Assembly: GCA_954871525.1 (NCBI GenBank)
Contig: OX940860.1
Location: 27,994,001-28,058,000, forward strand
Direction of reading: 5' to 3'
Source: Parietaria judaica
Taxonomy: Eukaryota; Streptophyta; Magnoliopsida; Rosales; Urticaceae
Length of the DNA stretch: 64,000 bases
The position numbers and the translations under genes were made by a program. Positions 55,746 through 64,000 of this stretch are shown here, in pieces (position 1 is the first letter of the stretch; each line of letters opens with the position of its first letter). The notes beneath the pieces were generated by a model. That model saw nothing but the letters and a program-made list of their open reading frames with translations, made no database searches and was not told the DNA's origin.

Positions 55746-58249
55746 TGCAGTAAGCCTCACCACCCCATAGCAGGGCCTTTTGATGTCAAAAGGTAATAAA
55801 AAAAAAATATGTTCTCTATTTTATTTAAAAGTCTGACCATTTGTGATCGTTTGTTTCTTTTTCTAGCTTCACCAAATAGACCCGAGGAAAAAAGAGAGAA
55901 TCGTGTTTTGTGGTATTGATTTTATTAGGTTACATACTGTGTTGATGCTTGGGTTTTAATTTAGCACATTATCATCGATCACTTTTTGCAGGGCTAAGTG
56001 AAAATATTATTTTAAATAGTTATTATTTATGCTTATTTGATCATACATTTTTTGTTAAAAATAGTTAACGGGATAATTTTGGGGAAGTATTTTTATATAC
56101 GTGGATCTTTCAAGTATATTATTTATGCTTTAATAATTTTTCCGAAATTTTCAAGATTCATTGGCCTCTGTTCGCACAAAATTGTCCTTTATTAAAGTTT
56201 ATTCTAAAATTTTCATCGAATATTTCTTCTCAGACACCAAATTTATAATATCTCCTGCAATTTTATTATTATTATTTTTTAAGTTTTTTATATAATTAAA
56301 GATGGCCTCGGAATTGCGCCCCGCCCCTATGGTAACTCTTAGTCTCATGCTACCGGTTTCGCCACATACAGCCATTTGTTTTCAAAGTTTAGTGAGGTTG
56401 GAGTTTTAAGATATGGTTCAATACCTATGAAGTTGTCAAAGAAAATATATCATAGTAAGTTTATAATTACGGTTAAAAAAAACAATGATATTCTTATATA
56501 TTATTATCCTTAGTGATACAAAATAGACTAATTATTTTTCAAATTTTAGATTTTATTTTCAAAAAATGGACCATTCTAGATCTTATTTTTGTATTTGAAA
56601 AGATAAAATTTTGCTAATAAACCTTTATGATGTGTTTTTCCGTGCAGTTAGCGTTGCGTTCCAGTTTAGTATTTGTGTTCCAGATTTCTTTAAATTGCTA
56701 TACATTGTGAGAGCAATGAACTATTTTTTTTTCTTTTTTGTAGTTCTGTTGACTAATTATATTTTTTTACACTCTATTAAAGTAAATCAGAAAAGTGTTT
56801 ATTGATATTTTCTACCTTTTCTCTTTTTGGCATCAATGGTTTTCAAGTTTCTTTGCTTGATGATGTATTGAATAAAAGCATTTTTAAAGCTAATGATTTT
56901 AAAGTACATAAACTGCTATTATAGGTTTCATTCTCCCCGGTTATTTGCTTTGGCAACTGCTGATTGCAACCACTTTTTTTTTTTTTTTTCCGGTGACAAT
57001 CGACAGACAAACGACAACGAAAATAAAATAAAAAATATATCAAAAAAATTGTTAAGATTAAAATATATATATAAATTTATATGTATTGGGTGTTTTTTAT
57101 AACACGCAACATAAAAGAATACTATAATCAATAATTCAAATTTTATAATAGTTACTTTTAGTATCCAACACAACGCAAAGATATACTCCTTTGCACTAAT
57201 TTTTGAATTTATTAGAGTTGCAGTGCAACGCCGCCGCTTACGTTAGTATTTCTTCCATTATTTTTTTAATTAAAAAGTTTAAGAAATGATATCTAAAGCT
57301 GATGAAATTATATCCTCATAATTAATTCAATTTGATACTTTGTTTTAAATTTATATATAATAATTCTCTAAATATATATACAAAAATACACCATTATATT
57401 TTGTATGTTCGTAATTTTTACGTTAATATTTCTTCCATTCTACCGGATAAAAGTCACATCGTAAATGTAAAAATGAATAACAATTAGATTTTTAATTAAT
57501 TAAATTTACTATTGATAACATCAAAAAAAAAAAGTAAATACATAAGACAATTTTGATGTAACCGTTCAAATTAAATTGAAAAAATTAATTGTTATAAGTT
57601 TAGATTCAATTATTTTTTTTAAATACCTAATTGAACTTTTTATCATGAAAAAATAGTGAAATACACATTAAAAAAAAAACTTTAATCATATTTTTAGCGT
57701 TACCCATTAAAGTGCTAAAAAAACATAATATTATTGTTTTTTTCTTTTTTTTTACCAAAACTTTAACGTTAAGTATTAAAGTGATACATAAACATAAAGT
57801 TAATAATTTTTACTACAAAATTTTAATGTTATGTATTTTAGTGCAACAAACTCAAAACCTAAATTATTTTTATAGCAAAATAACTCTAACTAAAATCTTT
57901 GTTAACAGTTACGCATCAAACCTTTGAATTATATATGGCAAACGTACATGCTAAATGGTTTCATGTTTAATATTATTATTTTTTATAAATATTCTCAGGT
58001 TTTAATGAGAAGAATGATTGATGTTTATACGTTCTTAGAAATGATTAATGAAATATTATTAGGTATTTGACTATTTGGAATATTTAGAATTTATTTGCGT
58101 TTTATAAGTTAATGGATTTAGCTTTCCCATGATTTAGTTGTGTACCAGTATATTCAATTCAAGTCTAAATGAAGCAATTTAGTACCTAAAATTTGATCAC
58201 TCAAATAATAATAATTTTTTTAACTTCTATTTAGGTTGTTTTTTATTAG
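55746..58249. other. AT-rich region, no gene supported
   Basis: A short GC-rich patch at 56303-56370 looks like repeat debris. Near 57215-57245 'gttgcagtgcaac' followed by 'gttagt' resembles a decayed Helitron 3' end. No coding sequence is convincing. Confidence 0.4.
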
Positions 58250-59147
58250 GGTCCGTTTTGCATTGCTTATTATTAGGTGTTTTTGCTTTTTTTAGAATTT
58301 TAAGTTAATATTTGTGTTTGGTAAGTTACACTAGAAGCACTTCAGTAAAAAGTTTAGCTTTTGGATAGGCAAAATTCAAAAGCAAGTTATAGATGCTTTT
58401 GGTAGAATCTACTTTTGCTTTTCTTATTCTCTATCCCCATAAATATTTTTTTTTAGGATGGTAAAAGTAGATTTTAATTCTTTTTAAGTGGTAAAAGTAT
58501 CAATTTTTATGTCTATATTTTTTAATTATTGTGGTTAAAGTACCAATTCTTTTTGGATGGTGAAGACACCAATTTTTTATGTCCATTTTTTTAAAATTAT
58601 TTGGTTGAAATACCAATTCTTATTGGATGGTAAAAGTACCAAAATATTTTACTATTGCGGTTAAATTACCAATTTTTTAAGATGGTAAAAGTACCATTAT
58701 TTTATGTTCACATTCTTAAATTATTATAGTTAAAGTAACAATTCTTTTTGGAAGGTAAATGTAAATAAATAAAAAACAGATACATATTATTATTACAGTT
58801 AAAGTACTAATTCTTTTTCGTTGGTAAAAGTACTAATTTTTTTATCATGGACAAAAGAAACATGGATGTAAGAAATTGGTACTTTCATTATAATTATTGT
58901 CAGTTAAAAGCACAAAAGGCACAACAAGCTAATAAATATTTTTTCTTTTTATTTATTGAATAATTATATTATTTAAATTATTTTTTTAAATTTTTATATT
59001 AATATTAATATTTAACAAATATTATTTATGTCTACTTTTATATTTTTGATATTTAGAAGCTAATTAAGTAAAAATGGTTACCAAACACTGAACTGAATTT
59101 TTTTAAAAAACCAATTGTTTTTTGTTTTGATTAACCAAACAGAGCAT
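58250..59147. mobile_element. Possible TIR element with degenerate internal repeats
   Basis: The left end 'gtccgttttgcattgc' and right end 'aaccaaacagagcatt' are imperfect inverted repeats, with 'tgtttggtaa'-type words following in both. Inside, a unit with 'taaagtaccaattctttttg' and 'gatggtaaaagtacc' recurs several times between 58460 and 58850. No target duplication found. Confidence 0.35.
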
Positions 59148-59430
59148 TACTTTCTCTGACAACACTTCTTCTGGCAGTATATTTTAAAAGCAATTCTGAA
59201 CACAGCACAGCAATGCCAAACTGGGCCATAATTAGCTTCCGTATCATGTATCGATTTCTACTGTGTTATGTATAGATTGATAAGAAAAGCGGAAGCGTGT
59301 GTTATAACAGTTCTTCGGTTTGCTATTTGTATTACTTTTTATGTGGTAGTTTTAGTTAGATTATAAATGTCATGTACATACGAAAAAGTTATGAGTACTA
59401 GACATGATTTTGAAACTAATTTCAACGAAG

Positions 59431-59540
<110 letters not shown>

Positions 59541-59979
59541 TTTAGTATTTTATATAGGCTCAAATTAAGTTAATTATCATCATAAGACATAAATAACTAA
59601 TAATAAGACACCATATTGACATGTTATAGTTGTATTTATATAAAAATAAGATTTATACTTATAATTTATAAAAATATAAAGATACGATTACAATTAAAAT
59701 TAAAATTTAAGACATCGTATTGATATGTTATAGTTGTTCACGGGCACGCCGCATGCCGAAGGAACAACTCTCAAAAACCAGGCATACCGGGGCATTTAAA
59801 ACCTTGAAGAAAAAATGAGAGAGAGACTTTTTTTTCTTTTTTGAAAGGAGATATTTTTTTTATTAATATTTTAACGTCGATTTAATTGATTAAATTATAG
59901 AGGAGTTAATGGGTTCACACATTCACACCATAACCGTCTATCAATGGCCCTTAGTTTTCAGGAAAATATTACAGATCAA

Positions 59980-60212
59980 TCTATATGTATAAATAAAAAC
60001 TAAATGTGTGGAAAAGGAAGAATATTTTTCTTTTTCCAATGCCTTCAAAAGTTCCCTTATATATAAACATTTTATATTATCACCACAAATAATATTAAAA
60101 AATTATTTAGTTAAATGATATAGGCCTTTGTTTATAACTCACAATCGAGTAAACAAATTTTTAATTAATATTTTTATCGCCACTGCGCAAAGCGCGGTAC
60201 CAATCCACTAGT
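59980..60212 (+). mobile_element. Short candidate Helitron (233 bp)
   Basis: 5' A|TCTATATGTATAAATAAAAAC; 3' hairpin 'ctgcgcaaagcgcgg' 10-12 bp before the terminal CTAGT (60208-60212). The 3' flank is A rather than the usual T. Confidence 0.55.
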
Positions 60213-61005
60213 AGTTTAAGAATATAAATAAAAACTTAGAAAAATCAGAAACTCTTATCTTTGCTTTGGTGTTGTGCCATATAAACTCATATCTTTTTTA
60301 ACGGTTTATGTGAATATGTAAGATCACCATTTTATGATTCAGTGGATTGTAACATTTTAATGACTTAAGAAATTAATGGCTTCATTTAAATATTTAAGAC
60401 TATAAAGGAAAATCAATGCTGAAATGATTCATGCGTAATAAGAACCTTAAGATTGAGAAAGAATATGATTCCAACCTCCTTTTCTATACTCAATTAATAC
60501 CAATTTTTTTTTAATAAATTAAGAAATGGAACTTCTCTGTACAAAGTTAATACCAAATTAATTTAAGAAGAAATGCAACTTTTTACAAAATGATTTTTTA
60601 CTATAGAGAATATTTTATTCGATTAGCATAAATATAAGAGGCTAAAAAAATATTTTATTAGATTAGCATACATATAAGAGGCTAAAAAAATATTCATCAG
60701 TGTATATATTTGATATTTGAATCGAATTGATTGGTTATATTTTTTTTATAAACATATTAATGCTTAAAATGATATATTAATGCAAAACACGTTATATATG
60801 TTTATGAACATATTAATGCTTAAAATGAAATACACATGTGTTTTTAAGTGAAATGAGATTAATGAAATATTAATGGGTGTTCATCATAAATGGTATGAGT
60901 TTTTTTTTTTGAATAAAATAAATGGTATGAATTTTTTAATTCAAAATTCTAAAAAATTAGCATTTGAAGATGTATAGAATTTTGAAAAAACTTGGTCTAT
61001 CATGC

Positions 61006-61041
<36 letters not shown>

Positions 61042-61270
61042 AGATTGCAAATAATTAGTAAATTATAAAATTTTGATAACAATGTCTAGAAGGCTAAAGG
61101 TTTTCATAAGAATTTAAGTGTAATAATACAAATTATTATTATAAAAAATTATAAATTCTAAAAATCTATTAAATGTAGCATGCCATTTCATTACTTTATC
61201 TAAATTATAAGAAAATTACATTTGAAGGTCTCTTTATAGAGGAATTGTTTAGAAGAATAAGGTGATCATG

Positions 61271-61307
<37 letters not shown>

Positions 61308-61827
61308 GTAGACATATTTAAACGAATAAATTGACGAAAAAATAAATACTCAAACTAATATTATTGTGACCTAGTTCTTTCTAATTTTTGAAATAGTACA
61401 AATTTGTTAAGTCCAACATGAAAAAGATATGGGGAGTACTTAGCACGGTTAAAAAAAATCATGAGTTACTCTTATCATTGCCATTTGGTTTTAAGGTGAA
61501 ACCTCATGATATTTCACATGATATTAGAACTCATTAAGCTCAAATAGGCACCCATCCAAAAGTATAAAAAAAATGATTTGGCCAAGATAAGTGGGCTAAA
61601 AAATAACCACAATCTTGAAGGGACATGTTAAGTCTTACGTAAAAAAAACACACGGAGACCTAGCATTGTTTAAAAAAATAAAAATAAGAATTATTACTCA
61701 TTTTATTGCCAATAAATAGAACCTCGTGACACTTCACAAAATTTACTTAATTTTTATATTTTTATTTTGTACGTGGTCGCAGACCAAGAGATTCCGCTGT
61801 GAAGAAATGATCATTCAATTACTTAAT
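60213..61827. other. AT-rich intergenic, no gene seen
   Basis: It holds (TA)n tracts at about 61008-61036 and 61276-61302, and a 54-bp direct repeat ('gattagcata', 'ataagaggctaaaaaaatatt') around 60617-60695. Confidence 0.4.
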
Positions 61828-63913
61828 ACTAGACGATTGCCCGCGCTATGCGCGGTAGTAAAAAAAACATAATTTACAATTTTAAGTTAGTATGTGAAAG
61901 ATTTATTCTTGATATTTTTCAATATTTTTGAAATTAATTAAGACATTTACTACTACTGAAAAATAAGAATTTTTTTATTCAATGACGCAACATTTATAAT
62001 ATTTTTAAAATATAATTCAGGCTTGCTTTTATGATATCTATATTAATATTTAACAGTGGATTTATGTGAATCATGAATCTATTTCACCATATTTGTTTTA
62101 TAAACAAATAAACATATATACATGCGTTAAATAAAAAATAATTAAATATATATTATCAAAAAATCTCTACTTTTGCAAAAAAATATATTATTTGAAGTTT
62201 TGTTTTAACTAATTTTTTTTCAAAAATACTTTCTAATATCTGAAGAATATATATTGATCATATATATGAATATTGTCATTCTCAGCATACTATTTTTATT
62301 CCATATTACTACTACACATTTATGATTATTATTTCAAATGAAAATCACCAAGCTGTCATAGTTATTGACTTTTTCATGTTATTTGATGCCACTTAATTTT
62401 ATTGTCTAATTAATACGTAGTTTAGTGTAAAGAGTTTATTCCTCTTCCAATATAGTTACGTACTACTTTCCTGTTAAATGCTCTTGATTCCTACTCCAAT
62501 GGTTAACAGCTAATTACTTCTCTCTTATCATTCTCGCATGATCGCATCTGATCAAAAGTTAAAAGTAGTCTATAAATATAAGCACAAAAGAAATAAAAAA
62601 AATACACTAAATTAATATTTACAGAATAAAAAATATATTGAGTATAAGCGATAGATTAAACATAAATTTAAAAACCTTAAAAACTAACTTCGTTCTTACA
62701 ATGAGCCTTTGATACTAAAACATATGCATATGGATATTAATATTATATAGGAATAACCTGACTATACAATTTTTTAAGACTTGTGATTCTAAAAAAAAAT
62801 AAAAAATAAAAAAATACTATGTACACTTTATATAGTAGTCTTTGTTTCAGATAATACCTCTAAAATTTTAATATTGAAAATAATAATTTACTTAGGTTGG
62901 GATCATCAGTTACTATGGCAATGAACGATGTGGCCTTCGAAGTTCTTCGAGGGCATCTTCATAGCAGTCTCTGTACGTAATATTGTCTTGTCGATGAACA
63001 TGCATAGATTCTGTTCAACTTGCCGAGCCCCTTTGGAACCTTCCTCTCTTTTCTCTAGTATCATAGATCAACCCAAAAAATTTCAAGCAAAAAATCGTTA
63101 AGAGAAACTAATCAACGCATTATGCAAAAAAAAAATCAATCCAAAAGTCGCATAAAATGACTCTCACCCAAGAAGTGATGGAGAAACAACTTACGGTCGT
63201 GCTTGCAGAGAAGGCTCATCTTCGACATTGGGGAAATGCGTCAAAAAAACTAAGAATCAATAAACGTAATATATATATGTATATAATATAAATACCCTTT
63301 CTCAAATAAAACAAATGATAGTTGTGATTGTGCTACAATAAAAGGAATCGAATCCTAACGGCGCCATCGAGAAGTTGCCATTCTAAAAAATGAGTTGCTT
63401 ATGGCCATCATCAACCATCGTAATAGTAGGGTTAAGAAATGAAAAAGACAAAAAGAATACATACCATAATTGAATCCATCATCCATATGTGTTTGGGCTA
63501 CTCATGCATGTATATATATTATATAAGCAGGTGGATAGGTATACAAATTAATATGGGAACTTTTTGTATTCCAATAAAATTTCCTAATTAATAGGATATA
63601 CTTATATCATTAAACTATGCACAAAGACACAAATATCAGTTACGTACAATCTCTCATATGTCAATACTGCTTCTCAAAAACTTATTGTTGTGACCCTTTA
63701 TATTCAGACAAATAAATACATTGATAGGGTATATTAACTATTGAGTGAGTTTCACCTAAAAAATAAATAAAAAAGTTAGAAAAATAGGAATTCTCAAGGC
63801 TTGAATCTTATTGTGCCAAATTTCTTATACTTCCTCCTAACACCACCTTTTCTTAATGCTTTGATTTTATGTTGCCACGTCACTTGTTTTTTCCTCCTTT
63901 TATAATATATAGA
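61828..63913 (-). mobile_element. Candidate non-autonomous Helitron (2,086 bp)
   Basis: On the minus strand it starts A|TCTATATATTATAAAAGGAGG (63913). It ends with the hairpin 'ccgcgcatagcgcgg' 11 bp before CTAGT (61828). There is no Rep/helicase ORF. The part 62890-63430 is GC-richer with short open segments and splice-like borders, and may be captured gene sequence; I cannot identify the donor gene. Confidence 0.55.
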
Positions 63914-64000
63914 TTGAATATTGGATTTAGGATTTTAGATTTTGCTGTACTATCTTGAAAGTGATTGCGGCTTAAAATAAGGTGGTATGACGATTGAACA

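Overview
The window is nuclear DNA of a flowering plant, probably a eudicot. The evidence is intron-rich plant gene families, long AT-rich intergenic stretches, and plant-type transposons (a Tat-lineage Ty3/Gypsy element, Mutator-like and hAT-like elements, Helitrons and a tRNA-derived SINE). I cannot name the species from sequence alone. All intact host protein genes I can support lie on the minus strand.

Layout. 1-540: tandem repeat of about 198 bp. 1771-4762: a three-exon pectin methylesterase with an inhibitor pro-domain, carrying an hAT-like insertion in intron 1. 5767-10747: an eight-exon gene of the DUF1399/glycine-rich domain protein (GRDP) family, with a small TIR element and a SINE in intron 3. 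13843-25818: a complete, recent Tat-type LTR retrotransposon of 11,976 bp with 856-bp LTRs and a 5-bp target duplication. 26894-28297: a Mutator-like TIR element. 28343-28866: an orphan promoter block (Site II and telo-box motifs) followed by one good and one possible C/D box snoRNA. 29541-48663: a tandem cluster of three F-box/PP2-B genes (A broken, B and C intact), heavily infiltrated by TIR elements and a Helitron. From 48.7 kb to the end the DNA is AT-rich and dominated by Helitron termini, tandem repeats, (TA)n tracts and unidentified gene-like fragments.

The retrotransposon is the richest object. Its gag-protease frame ends in a UAG stop followed by CAA-UUA, the context of the tobamovirus-type leaky stop, and the RT-RNaseH-aRNH-integrase frame continues in the same phase. 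A second in-frame stop (TAA) inside RT looks like a disabling mutation. On the opposite strand the 3' internal region holds a four-exon gene model of 800 codons whose splice phases all fit, with its own upstream TATA motif.

Other points of interest are the snoRNA pair, of which the better one carries an antisense element matching 18S rRNA; a Mutator-like element carrying what looks like the start of a type I MADS-box gene; another carrying an inverted pair of TGACGTAAGC motifs plus a G-box; and an F-box/PP2-B gene whose middle exon is missing.
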